This document shows positions 14,966 to 23,291 of a DNA stretch of 28,850 bases, piece after piece. The stretch covers positions 1 to 28,850 of the forward strand of contig DIWG01000050.1 in assembly GCA_002423465.1 (NCBI GenBank). The letters are read 5' to 3'. The stretch's first letter is position 1; each line of letters opens with the position of its first letter. The notes beneath the pieces are model-generated. The model was not told the DNA's origin. It did not search any database and saw nothing but the letters and a program-made list of their open reading frames with translations. The translations under genes were made by a program, and so were the position numbers. Origin of the DNA: Syntrophaceae bacterium UBA6112. Its GTDB lineage: Bacteria; Desulfobacterota; Syntrophia; Syntrophales; UBA5619.

Positions 14966-16027
14966 ATGATCAAAGTGGTTGTCGTTGAAGACTCCCCGGT
15001 CGTGCGGGACCTTCTGACTTTTATCCTCTCTTCCGACCCGGCGATTCAGGTCATCGGAACCGCGCACGACGGCGAGGAGGCCATCCGGGCGGTCAGGGAA
15101 AAAAGACCCGACGTCGTGACCATGGATATCGTCATGCCGAACATGGACGGGTTCGAGGCCACCCGAATCATCATGGAGACGACCCCCACGCCGATCGTGA
15201 TCGTATCGGCAAGCTGGAACCCCCAGGAGGTGGAAAAGACCTTCCGGGCCATGGAGGCCGGGGCGCTGGCCGCCATCGCAAAGCCGGTGGGGGTGGCCCA
15301 TCCGGACTACAAAAAACATACGAAAGAGTTGATCCGGATCATAAAACTGATGTCGGAAGTGAAGGTGATCAAAAGGCGGCTGCAGGAAAGAAAAGGGACC
15401 GTGATTTCCGGAAAATCGACGGCCGGCATGATCTCCCCCGCGATGCCGGATCTGAAAATCGTTGCCATCGGCGCCTCGACCGGCGGCCCGCCGGCTATCG
15501 AAGCGATTCTGGCGGGGCTGCCGAAGGACTTCCCCGCCCCGCTGCTGATCGTTCAGCATATCGCTGCGGGGTTTGTCCAGGGTTTTGCGGACTGGCTCGC
15601 CAATTCTTCCGGGCTCCCGGTTAAAATTGCCGTACATGGCGAGCATCTCCTGCCGGGCTGCGCCTATATCGCCCCGGATGAATTCCAGATGGGAGTGGAG
15701 AACGGGGGAAGGATCATCCTCAGCCGCGGCGAGCCCGAAAACGGCCTGCGGCCCTCCGTTTCCTGGATGTTCCGTTCTGTGAACGAGGTCTTTGGAAAAA
15801 ACGCGATCGGCGTGCTCCTCACCGGCATGGGAAAAGACGGCGCGGAGGAGTTGAAACGGATGAAGGAAAGGGGCGCAATGACCATCGTCCAGGACAAGGA
15901 GAGCTCCATCGTTTATGGAATGCCGGGAGAGGCCGTAGCCATCGATGCGGCCGCATACGTCCTTTCACCCGCCGGGATCGCGGAATTCCTTTCCGGATTG
16001 CCGAGGGTAAAAACGAACGGGAGATGA
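14966..16027 (+). CDS. cheB: Chemotaxis response regulator methylesterase CheB (WspF-like)
   Basis: This 353-residue enzyme should remove receptor methyl esters and deamidate glutamines when phosphorylated. The receiver has the acidic pair in VVEDSP, acceptor D54 (VTMDIVMP), S81 (VSASW) and K106 (AKPVG). The linker covers about 130-162. The esterase domain has the catalytic serine S171 (GASTGG), H198 (QHIAAGF) and D291 (GMGKDGAEE). It is complete and of normal length, and together with CheR gives an adaptation pair. It follows the CheA-REC gene by 17 bases. Confidence 0.96.
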   Translation: MIKVVVVEDSPVVRDLLTFILSSDPAIQVIGTAHDGEEAIRAVREKRPDVVTMDIVMPNMDGFEATRIIMETTPTPIVIVSASWNPQEVEKTFRAMEAGALAAIAKPVGVAHPDYKKHTKELIRIIKLMSEVKVIKRRLQERKGTVISGKSTAGMISPAMPDLKIVAIGASTGGPPAIEAILAGLPKDFPAPLLIVQHIAAGFVQGFADWLANSSGLPVKIAVHGEHLLPGCAYIAPDEFQMGVENGGRIILSRGEPENGLRPSVSWMFRSVNEVFGKNAIGVLLTGMGKDGAEELKRMKERGAMTIVQDKESSIVYGMPGEAVAIDAAAYVLSPAGIAEFLSGLPRVKTNGR

Positions 16028-16120
16028 CCCCGGGGACGAAGGACGAGACAAAAGAGTAACATCCCTTAAGAGAACAGTATCGTTCAGAAGTCGGGGGTCA
16101 GAGGACAGGGAGAGGGACGT

Positions 16121-17512
16121 ATGGACAAGATCAAGATTCTCATCGTCGAGGACAGCATCACCCAGGCCATGCAATTGCAGAATATACTTGACGTGAACGG
16201 CTATGATGCGGCCATTGCCGCCAATGGCCGGGAGGCCCTTCAGTCGATCGACGCATGCAAGCCATCCATCGTCATCTCCGACATCATGATGCCGGAAATG
16301 GACGGTTATGAGCTCTGCCGACAAATCAAATCCAGCGCGGCTTACAAGGACATCTCGCTGATCCTGCTGACCTCTCTCTCCCAGCCGCAAGCAGTCATCT
16401 GGGCGCTGCAATGCGGCGCAGACAAATTCATCACCAAGCCCTATGACGAAAAACAGCTTTTTTCCACGATCGAACATCTTGAGGGGAACACGATTCAGCA
16501 AAGCCCGCAGGATATTCAAGAAAGCATCTCCATTACCTACAGGGGTGAAAGCTACCAGATCGCGTCGAACCGGCTGCAGATTCTCAACCTCCTGCTTTCC
16601 ACATACGAAACGGCGATGGCAAAGAATAATGACTTGATAGAGGTGCAGGAGGACCTGAAGAAACTCAACACGGAACTCGAGGAAAGGATCCGGAGGAGAA
16701 CGGAGACTCTGTGTGCCGAGGTTGCCGAACGGAAAGCGGCCCAGGCCGCGTTGCAGGCAAAAAATGAAGAGCTGAATTCGGTTACGCAGCAACTCTGGCA
16801 GGCGGCAAAGCTGGCCACGATGGGGGAGCTGGCCTCCAGCATTGCCCATGAACTGAACAATCCCCTGGCTACCGTCAGTCTCCGGATCGAATCTCTGACG
16901 GCGCAGACGTCCCAGGACGATCCGCGCCGGCGGGGACTGGAAATCATCGGGCAGGAAGTTGAACGGATGGGGAAACTCGTGACCAACCTTCTCCAGTTCA
17001 GCCGCCGGAGCCAGAAAGAGATCTCTACGGTGGACATACACGAGGAGATTGAAAATACCGTCGAACTCGTTCATTACCACTTACGAAAGAACGATATCCG
17101 GGTCATCAGGGAATTTGAACCCAAGCTTCCGGGTATCCTCGCAGACCGCCAACAGTTGAGGCAGTTATTCCTGAATCTGTTTACGAATGCAAGCGACGCC
17201 ATGCCGAAGGGCGGAACGCTGACGATCCGTGTTGGCTTGCGGCCTGAAGAGAACGGGTTTTCGATTGAAATTACCGACACGGGAATTGGAATACCCCCGG
17301 AGATCCTTCCCAAAGTCATGGAACCGTTCTATACGACGAAACCGGAAGGAAAGGGCACCGGACTGGGGCTGGCCATTTGCCGGCGCATCGTGCAAGAACA
17401 CCGGGGAACATTCGATATCGCAAGCGAGGGAGTCCCCGGAAGGGGCACGAAAGTCCGGATCATCCTGTCAGCAGCGGATAAGGGCAATGCAATCGGTTTA
17501 ACGGAATCCTGA
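16121..17512 (+). CDS. Receiver-histidine kinase hybrid (REC-coiled coil-HisKA-HATPase)
   Basis: This is a soluble 463-residue kinase with its receiver at the N-terminus. The receiver spans 4-122 (acceptor D54 in VISDIMMP, T84 in LLTSLS, K106 in ITKPYD). A coiled coil (about 160-228) leads to the HisKA H-box ASSIAHELNNPLA with H243. The ATPase has an N-box (LFLNLFTNASDAM), G1 (TDTGIGIP), F-box (MEPFYTTK) and G2 (GKGTGLGLAI). No sensor or membrane segment is present, so input probably comes as phosphate from the CheA-REC kinase, making it a second-tier relay. It lies 16 bases upstream of the HD-GYP gene whose receiver it may phosphorylate. GGAGAGGG before the ATG fits a good ribosome site. Confidence 0.94.
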   Translation: MDKIKILIVEDSITQAMQLQNILDVNGYDAAIAANGREALQSIDACKPSIVISDIMMPEMDGYELCRQIKSSAAYKDISLILLTSLSQPQAVIWALQCGADKFITKPYDEKQLFSTIEHLEGNTIQQSPQDIQESISITYRGESYQIASNRLQILNLLLSTYETAMAKNNDLIEVQEDLKKLNTELEERIRRRTETLCAEVAERKAAQAALQAKNEELNSVTQQLWQAAKLATMGELASSIAHELNNPLATVSLRIESLTAQTSQDDPRRRGLEIIGQEVERMGKLVTNLLQFSRRSQKEISTVDIHEEIENTVELVHYHLRKNDIRVIREFEPKLPGILADRQQLRQLFLNLFTNASDAMPKGGTLTIRVGLRPEENGFSIEITDTGIGIPPEILPKVMEPFYTTKPEGKGTGLGLAICRRIVQEHRGTFDIASEGVPGRGTKVRIILSAADKGNAIGLTES

Positions 17513-17528
17513 ACGGGGAAGGCGGATC

Positions 17529-20500
17529 ATGAAAAACATCGCGGGAAAAGGATCCAATCACAAGGTAGGACGCATTATCGTCGTGGACGATGAAGTCGAA
17601 CTGATGAGCGCCCTCTGCGAGATGCTGGCCGGACAGGGATATGAAACAAAAGGATTCCTGACGGGCGTCGAAGCCTTGGCCGTTCTCAAGGAGCAGGAAT
17701 TTGATCTGCTGTTGACCGATTTGATGATGCCCGGGATGGACGGGATTGAACTGATCCGGGGCGGCCTCGAGATCGACCCCAACCTCATCGGCATCATCAT
17801 GACGGGACACGGCACGGTGCAGACCGCCGTGGAGGCGATGAAGATCGGCGCCTTCGATTACATCCTGAAACCGTTCAAGCTCAACACCCTTCTGCCGCTG
17901 CTCTCCCGCGCCATGCAGGTGCGCAATCTCCGGCTGGAAAATATGCAGCTTAAGGAGACCGTGGCCATTCACGAACTGGGAAAGGCCATTGCCTTCTCTT
18001 CCGATCTGAATCCGATCCTGAACAAGATTGCCGATACCGCGCTTCAACAGTGCAGCGCCGATGAGGCATCCATCATGCTGCCGACAAAGGACGGGAAAGA
18101 ACTTTACGTTGCGGTCGTCCGCGGCGGGCGTATGGAAAATCTCGGGGAGCATGTGCCGATCGGGCAGGGCATCGCCGGCTGGGTAGCCTGCAACCGCGAA
18201 TCCGTCGTATTGAAGGGAGAAGTCAATGATCCTCGCATGGCGCCGATCCAACCGCGGAACGATATTAACATTGCCGTCTCCATGCCGATGCTTTCCCAAG
18301 GAAAGCTGGTGGGCGTACTGAATGTCAATATCACAAAGAGCCACCGTAAATTTACGTTAGGACAGTTGAAGGCGTTGAGCATCCTGGTGAGCATCATTTC
18401 CCCCATCCTGGAAAACACGGCGTTGTATATCCAGATCCGCAGGGCCGAGGAGGAATACCGGTCCATTTTTGAAAACGCCCGCGAGGGGATCTTCCGGAGT
18501 TTGCCCGGGGAGCGCTTCATCGCCGCCAATCCCGCTCTCGCCCGGATATTCGGCTACGGCTCGCCGGAAGAGCTCATGGCGAGCGTAACAAACATTACGC
18601 GTCAGATTTACGTGAATCCCAAGGATGCCGCAGAACTTGCCCGGATCACGGAAACACAAGGAGAGGTCATCAGTTTTGAGTTTCAGGCTTATCGAAAAGA
18701 CGGAAACCGGATTTGGGTATCGGTCGGCGCACACGGCGTCCGCGACGAGAAAGGCGCTCTGCTCTACTTTGAGGGCATGCTTGAAGACATCAGCGAACGC
18801 AAAAGTTCGGAGTTGCGCCTGAAACTGGCCAAAGAGATCCTCGAGACGCTGAACCGCCCGAACGATATTCAAAAACTGATCAACGATATCCTGCACCTGA
18901 TCAAAGAACACACAGGCATTGAGGCTGTAGGGATCCGCCTCAAGGATGGCGAGGATTATCCCTACTACGTCTCGAATGGTTTCCCGCCCCAGTTTCTGGA
19001 CACCGAGAATCGTCTTTGCGCGTATGATGATGTAGGGAAAATCATCCGAGATTCCCAAGGAAACCCTGTTCTTGAATGCATGTGCGGGAACATCCTATGC
19101 GGACGGACGGACCCTTCCCTGCCATTTTTCACGGCAGGCGGAAGTTTCTGGACGAACAGCACGACGAAACTGCTGGCATCGACCTCGGAGGCGGATCGTC
19201 AGGCCTGCAAGAGAAACCGTTGCAACGGCGAGGGGTACGAGTCCGTGGCCCTGATTCCCCTGCGGTCGCGGGGAGAAATCATCGGTCTTTTGCAGTTGAA
19301 TGATTCGCGGCAGAATATCTTTACACTCGATAGGATTTCGTTTTTTGAAGGGATCGCCGCCAGCATCGGCATCGCGGTCGCCCGAAGACAATCCGTGGAG
19401 GATCTCCGGAAAAGCGAGATTCAATTCAGGGAGATTTTTGATAATGCCCCGATTGGCTACCATGAGTTGGACAGCGCGGGACACATTAACCGTGTCAACC
19501 ATACTGAACTCGAGATGCTGGACTATTCCGCCGAGGAGATGCTTGGCCGACATGTATGGGAGTTCGTCGATGAAAAGGAGACAGCCCGAAAAGCCGTATT
19601 GGAAAAACTCGCCGGAACTCTGCCGCCGGGGGATAATCTTGAGCGAAACTACTGCAAAAAAGATGGAACAAGGATGCCGGTGCTGATCCAGGACCGGATC
19701 CTTCGGGACAAAGATGGAAAAATCAACGGGATTCGCACCACCGTGCAGGACATTACCGAACGGAAACAGGCGGAGGAATGGCTTCTCCGGGAGCGCAGCA
19801 TGGTGGACCGCATCATGAGAACGAGCCCGGCCGGCATCACCGTGGCCGATCGTGATGGCAGGGTCGTTTTCGCCAATAAACGGGCTCAGGAGATTCTGGC
19901 TCTCTCCGTCGATAAGATGACCGGGCTCTCCTACGATTCTCCCGAATGGCAAATCACCGACTTCGATGGGAACCCCTTTCCCAGCGAAAAACTGCCTTTC
20001 GGGCAGGTGATCTCCTCCGGCAATCCTGTCTATGGGATACGGCATGCCATTAATTCCCCCGACGGCCGTCGCATCTATCTTTCCGTCAACGGCGCCCCCA
20101 TCGTTGACGAAAAGGGCAATATCAGCGAGGTGGTGTTTACCATAGACGACGTCACGGAGCAGCGCCGCTCGGAGGAAAAAATCAGCCAGACCGTCGAAAA
20201 GTTATGGCGGAGCATCAACGATACCATCCGCGCGATGGCTTTGATCGTAGAAACGAGAGACCCTTACACCGCCGGCCACCAAGAGAAGGTCGCCAACCTG
20301 GCCGTGGCCATCGCTCAGGATCTGAATCTTCCCCAAGAGCAGATCAACGGCATCCGGATGGCGGGCATGATCCACGATATCGGAAAGATGAACATCCCGG
20401 CGGAAATCCTGAGCAAACCGACAAAATTGAGCCACACTGAATTCGAGCTGATCAAAGCTCACGCCGAAATCGGTTATAATATTCTGAAGGACATAGCTTT

Positions 20501-20780
20501 TCCTTATCCTGTCGCAAATATAGCCCATCAGCATCATGAACGGATCGACGGTTCCGGCTATCCTCAAAAACTAAAAGGAAACGAAATTCTCATCGAGGCG
20601 CGGATTCTGGCCGTGGCCGACGTCGTGGAAGCCATGGCGTCGCACCGCCCCTATCGTCCCGCCATAGGGATTGATGCGGCTCTGGAAGAAATCTCCCGGA
20701 ACAAAGGGATCCTCTATGACGCGGAGGTGTCAGATATATGTCTGAAATTATTCGGAGAAAAAGGTTATCACATTGTGTGA
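17529..20780 (+). CDS. Multi-sensor HD-GYP c-di-GMP phosphodiesterase (REC-GAF-PAS-GAF-PAS-PAS-HD-GYP)
   Basis: This 1083-residue protein lacks membrane segments. A receiver (14-130, acceptor D64 in LLTDLMMP, K114 in LKPF) is followed by GAF (about 145-300), PAS (305-425), a second GAF (435-622) with clustered cysteines C517, C519, C524, C560 and C565, and two PAS domains (630-755 and 757-890). A C-terminal HD-GYP domain follows. Expected metal and catalytic motifs are present: H917 (GHQEKV), H949-D950 (MIHDIGK), H974 region (LIKAHAEIGY), H1002-H1003 (HHERIDGSGYP) and D1031 (AVADVVEAM). HD-GYP proteins hydrolyse c-di-GMP to GMP or pGpG; activity here is inferred. It closes the signalling operon, in the place where WspR, a GGDEF cyclase, closes Wsp operons. 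Confidence 0.94.
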   Translation: MKNIAGKGSNHKVGRIIVVDDEVELMSALCEMLAGQGYETKGFLTGVEALAVLKEQEFDLLLTDLMMPGMDGIELIRGGLEIDPNLIGIIMTGHGTVQTAVEAMKIGAFDYILKPFKLNTLLPLLSRAMQVRNLRLENMQLKETVAIHELGKAIAFSSDLNPILNKIADTALQQCSADEASIMLPTKDGKELYVAVVRGGRMENLGEHVPIGQGIAGWVACNRESVVLKGEVNDPRMAPIQPRNDINIAVSMPMLSQGKLVGVLNVNITKSHRKFTLGQLKALSILVSIISPILENTALYIQIRRAEEEYRSIFENAREGIFRSLPGERFIAANPALARIFGYGSPEELMASVTNITRQIYVNPKDAAELARITETQGEVISFEFQAYRKDGNRIWVSVGAHGVRDEKGALLYFEGMLEDISERKSSELRLKLAKEILETLNRPNDIQKLINDILHLIKEHTGIEAVGIRLKDGEDYPYYVSNGFPPQFLDTENRLCAYDDVGKIIRDSQGNPVLECMCGNILCGRTDPSLPFFTAGGSFWTNSTTKLLASTSEADRQACKRNRCNGEGYESVALIPLRSRGEIIGLLQLNDSRQNIFTLDRISFFEGIAASIGIAVARRQSVEDLRKSEIQFREIFDNAPIGYHELDSAGHINRVNHTELEMLDYSAEEMLGRHVWEFVDEKETARKAVLEKLAGTLPPGDNLERNYCKKDGTRMPVLIQDRILRDKDGKINGIRTTVQDITERKQAEEWLLRERSMVDRIMRTSPAGITVADRDGRVVFANKRAQEILALSVDKMTGLSYDSPEWQITDFDGNPFPSEKLPFGQVISSGNPVYGIRHAINSPDGRRIYLSVNGAPIVDEKGNISEVVFTIDDVTEQRRSEEKISQTVEKLWRSINDTIRAMALIVETRDPYTAGHQEKVANLAVAIAQDLNLPQEQINGIRMAGMIHDIGKMNIPAEILSKPTKLSHTEFELIKAHAEIGYNILKDIAFPYPVANIAHQHHERIDGSGYPQKLKGNEILIEARILAVADVVEAMASHRPYRPAIGIDAALEEISRNKGILYDAEVSDICLKLFGEKGYHIV

Positions 20781-20843
20781 TGTCCGGAGAATACGGAACG
20801 GACAAGAGAGATCACCAAACGCAAGCATACCCGGGCGGCTCTA

Positions 20844-21512
20844 ATGGAAGACACCATGATTAAAACCCTCTCCGAAGAGGCGGCGGCAATCGGCGTCCAC
20901 CTGGGGACGGCGGCGTTGGAACACTTTACCGCCTATCACCGAGAGATCCTCCTCTGGAATCGGCGGATCAATCTCATTTCGGAACGCTCTTCGCGGGAGA
21001 TCGTCATCCGCCACTTTCTCGATTCGCTGACGCCGGCGCCTTTTCTGGAGCATCCGGAAGGCGCCCTGATCGATCTCGGGAGCGGGGGCGGCTTCCCCGG
21101 CATTCCGTTGCGGATCGCCCTGCCCGGTCTGCAACTGTCGCTTGTCGAAACTTCCCGGAAAAAATCCTCCTTTCTCTCTCACATCGTCCGGACCATCCCC
21201 CTCGGAGGGGTTCAGGTGATCCGGGAGCGCGTCGAAACGCTGACAGCCGGAAAAATCCTTTCCGGCCGCTTCGACGCGGTCATCTCTCGGGCGGCGTTCA
21301 AACTTCCGGAACTGATCCGATCGGCCTCTTTTTTCCTCAAACCCGGGGGGCAGCTCATCGCGCTGAAGGGTTCCGATTTGCAGACCGAGATGGAGGAAAC
21401 GGAGCGGATCACGGATGCGGCCGGGATGATCTTCACGACCAACCGGGACATCCGTCGATACGGAGAAAATTGTTTAAGAAAAATAATCATTTACAACCGC
21501 GTTTTTGGCTGA
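20844..21512 (+). CDS. rsmG: 16S rRNA (guanine-527-N7)-methyltransferase RsmG
   Basis: This 222-residue SAM-dependent enzyme methylates G527 of 16S rRNA. RsmG features are NRRINLISERSSREIVIRHF near the N-terminus, the SAM-binding GSGGGFPGIPLR (80-91), VETSRKKSSFL and the FDAVISRAAFKLPEL segment. Loss of this enzyme gives low-level streptomycin resistance in other bacteria. Its place before parA and parB near dnaA is common across bacteria. The start is uncertain: ATG at 20844 lacks a good ribosome site, while an in-frame ATG at 20856 is preceded by GGAAG. The preceding 63-base gap contains a 5-base stem (GTCCG/CGGAC) without a T-run, so no clear terminator separates it from the signalling operon. 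Confidence 0.95.
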   Translation: MEDTMIKTLSEEAAAIGVHLGTAALEHFTAYHREILLWNRRINLISERSSREIVIRHFLDSLTPAPFLEHPEGALIDLGSGGGFPGIPLRIALPGLQLSLVETSRKKSSFLSHIVRTIPLGGVQVIRERVETLTAGKILSGRFDAVISRAAFKLPELIRSASFFLKPGGQLIALKGSDLQTEMEETERITDAAGMIFTTNRDIRRYGENCLRKIIIYNRVFG

Positions 21513-21605
21513 TCTTTTCTTGAAAAAATCTTTCCCAAAATCCGTTTTTGTGCTACCGTCAGCGCCGACTCCACAAAAAAAATCATGCGGGGCTTTTTCT
21601 GTTAA
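21513..21605 (+). promoter_or_regulatory. Intergenic region upstream of parA, weak promoter candidate
   Basis: The 93 bases are AT-rich. A possible extended -10 element TGTGCTACCGT is at 21549-21559, but its expected -35 position (21531-21536, TTTCCC) is poor. TTGAAA at 21520-21525 is too far upstream of that -10. No stem-loop with a T-run is seen, although two short T/A runs occur. Treat the promoter as tentative. Confidence 0.25.
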
Positions 21606-22379
21606 ATGACGTGTAAAATCATAAGTATGGCCAATCAAAAGGGTGGGGTGGGCAAAACCACAACGGCCATCAATCTGTCGGCCTCACTGGCCGCGGCAGA
21701 GAAGCGAACCCTTCTGATCGACTGCGACTCCCAGGGAAACGCAACAAGCGGCATGGGGATCGACGGCGATACGATCCGGGAAAAGAATCTCTACCACTGC
21801 CTGATCGAGAATCGCCCCCTTCGGGAAGTGATTGTCCGAACGCAGATTCCCCATCTGAATCTGGTCCCCGCGAACCAGGATCTGATTGGAATCGAGCTGG
21901 AATTTATATCTCTGGAAGACCGGGAAAAGAGACTCAGAAATCTGCTGAGAGACCTGAAGACGGCCTATGAGTATATCATCATCGACTGTCCGCCGTCGCT
22001 TGGATTTCTGACGGTCAACGCCTTGGTGGCCTCCGATTTCCTGATTGTTCCTTTGCAGTGCGAGTACTTCGCGATGGAAGGTCTGGGCCACCTGCTCAAC
22101 ACGATGGGGCTGATTAAGAACCGGCTGAACCCGACCCTGGCTCTGGGGGGGATTCTGCTCACCATGTACGACACGCGGAACCTGCTTTCGCGCCGGGTCA
22201 GCGAGGACGTGCGCGGCAACTTCGGAGACCTGGTCTTTCGGACGGTCATCCCGCGGAACGTCCGGCTGTCGGAGAGCCCGAGCCACGGGTTGCCGATCAT
22301 TCTTTACGATATCCGATCGCGCGGCGCGGTCTCCTATATGGAACTGGCCAAGGAAATCCTGAGCAACGGGAGGATATGA
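21606..22379 (+). CDS. parA: Chromosome-partitioning ATPase ParA (Soj)
   Basis: This 257-residue Walker-type ATPase works with ParB to segregate origins. The deviant Walker A KGGVGKTT (12-19) retains the signature first lysine. LIDCDSQGNAT is the A' motif, and YIIIDCPPSLGFLTVNAL is Walker B. RTVIPRNVRLSESPSHGLPI is the diagnostic C-terminal region of Soj-type chromosomal ParA. The start is chosen because ParA proteins begin a few residues before the IxNQKGGVGK motif; no strong ribosome site is visible. The stop overlaps the parB start (ATGA). Confidence 0.96.
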   Translation: MTCKIISMANQKGGVGKTTTAINLSASLAAAEKRTLLIDCDSQGNATSGMGIDGDTIREKNLYHCLIENRPLREVIVRTQIPHLNLVPANQDLIGIELEFISLEDREKRLRNLLRDLKTAYEYIIIDCPPSLGFLTVNALVASDFLIVPLQCEYFAMEGLGHLLNTMGLIKNRLNPTLALGGILLTMYDTRNLLSRRVSEDVRGNFGDLVFRTVIPRNVRLSESPSHGLPIILYDIRSRGAVSYMELAKEILSNGRI

Positions 22380-23230
22380 TGCCGCCAAAGAATTCCCTCG
22401 GCAAGGGTCTGGGGGCGATGTTCCCCGATCTTCTCAACCATATCGGCGACCGGCCGGCGTTCGTCCAGTGCGGGATTGAAGAGCTCACGCCGAACCGGTT
22501 TCAGCCCCGGCGGAACTTCAACGACGAGGATCAGAAAGAACTGGTTGCTTCCGTAAAAAAGAGCGGGATCATCCAGCCGATTATCGTCCGGAAGGCGGAC
22601 AGCGGCTACGAAATCATCGCCGGGGAGAGGCGGTGGAGGGCGGCGCAAAAGGCAGGGCTCAAAGAGGTGCCCATCATCATCCGCAAAGCGGAGGATCGGG
22701 AATTGGCGGAGCTCTCGCTGATTGAAAACATTCAGCGGGAAGCCCTGAATCCCATAGAAGAGGCGGATGCCTATCAGACTCTCCTGACCCGCTTTTCCCT
22801 CTCGCAGGAGGAGATTTCCGCCCGCGTCGGAAAGGATCGCTCCACGATCGCCAACACGGTCCGGCTGCTGAAGCTTCCCGAAGCAGCCCGGAAAGCGCTG
22901 ATCGGCAAAAAGATCACGGCCGGACACGCCCGCGCGCTCCTGGCCCTGGAACTCCCGGTCGAACAGATCCGTGTGCTGAAGATCGTCCAGCAGAAGGAGT
23001 TGAACGTCCGCGACACGGAACGGTTGATCCGGAATCTGAAAAAGGCGCCTGAAAATAAGAAATCCGGGCGCAAGGATCCCTACTTGGCGGATCTGGAGCG
23101 GGAGCTCTCTTCTCAACTGTTGGCGGCCGTTCAGATACGCGCCGGAAAACGGTCGGGAGCCATTGAGATCCGCTACACGAACGGGGAGGATTTGAATCGT
23201 CTGGTGCGGCTTCTTCTGGATGGAAAATAG
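22376..23230 (+). CDS. parB: Chromosome-partitioning protein ParB (Spo0J)
   Basis: This 284-residue CTP-dependent clamp protein loads at parS sites. The N-terminal ParA-interacting segment has the usual LGKGLGAMF. The CTPase motifs GERRWRAA (83-90) and ENIQREALNPIEEA are intact. The helix-turn-helix lies in SQEEISARVGKDRSTIANTVRLLKLP. A C-terminal dimerisation region follows (RYTNGEDLNRLVRLLL). GGAGG precedes two adjacent ATG codons at 22376 and 22379; the second has the more usual spacing. I saw no exact parS palindrome in the window. Confidence 0.96.
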   Translation: MMPPKNSLGKGLGAMFPDLLNHIGDRPAFVQCGIEELTPNRFQPRRNFNDEDQKELVASVKKSGIIQPIIVRKADSGYEIIAGERRWRAAQKAGLKEVPIIIRKAEDRELAELSLIENIQREALNPIEEADAYQTLLTRFSLSQEEISARVGKDRSTIANTVRLLKLPEAARKALIGKKITAGHARALLALELPVEQIRVLKIVQQKELNVRDTERLIRNLKKAPENKKSGRKDPYLADLERELSSQLLAAVQIRAGKRSGAIEIRYTNGEDLNRLVRLLLDGK

Positions 23231-23248
23231 TTGTGCGGTTTACGGATG

Positions 23249-23280
23249 TTGTCCACAGGTGTGGATAAAACTGTGAATAA
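23249..23280. promoter_or_regulatory. DnaA-box cluster upstream of dnaA
   Basis: There is one perfect box TTATCCACA on the minus strand (23260-23268). One-mismatch boxes are TTGTCCACA on the plus strand (23249-23257) and TTATTCACA on the minus strand (23272-23280). All three lie in 32 bases ending 11 bases before the dnaA start. This could be the autoregulatory site of dnaA and one half of a two-part origin. Confidence 0.85.
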
Positions 23281-23291
23281 GGTTGTGAAAA

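Noticed and set aside
16028..16120. Purine-rich stretch with GGGGTCAGAGGACAGGG as a repeat family or regulatory site.
   Set aside because: Only one copy is in the window and it merges into the ribosome site of the next gene, so nothing beyond low complexity can be supported.
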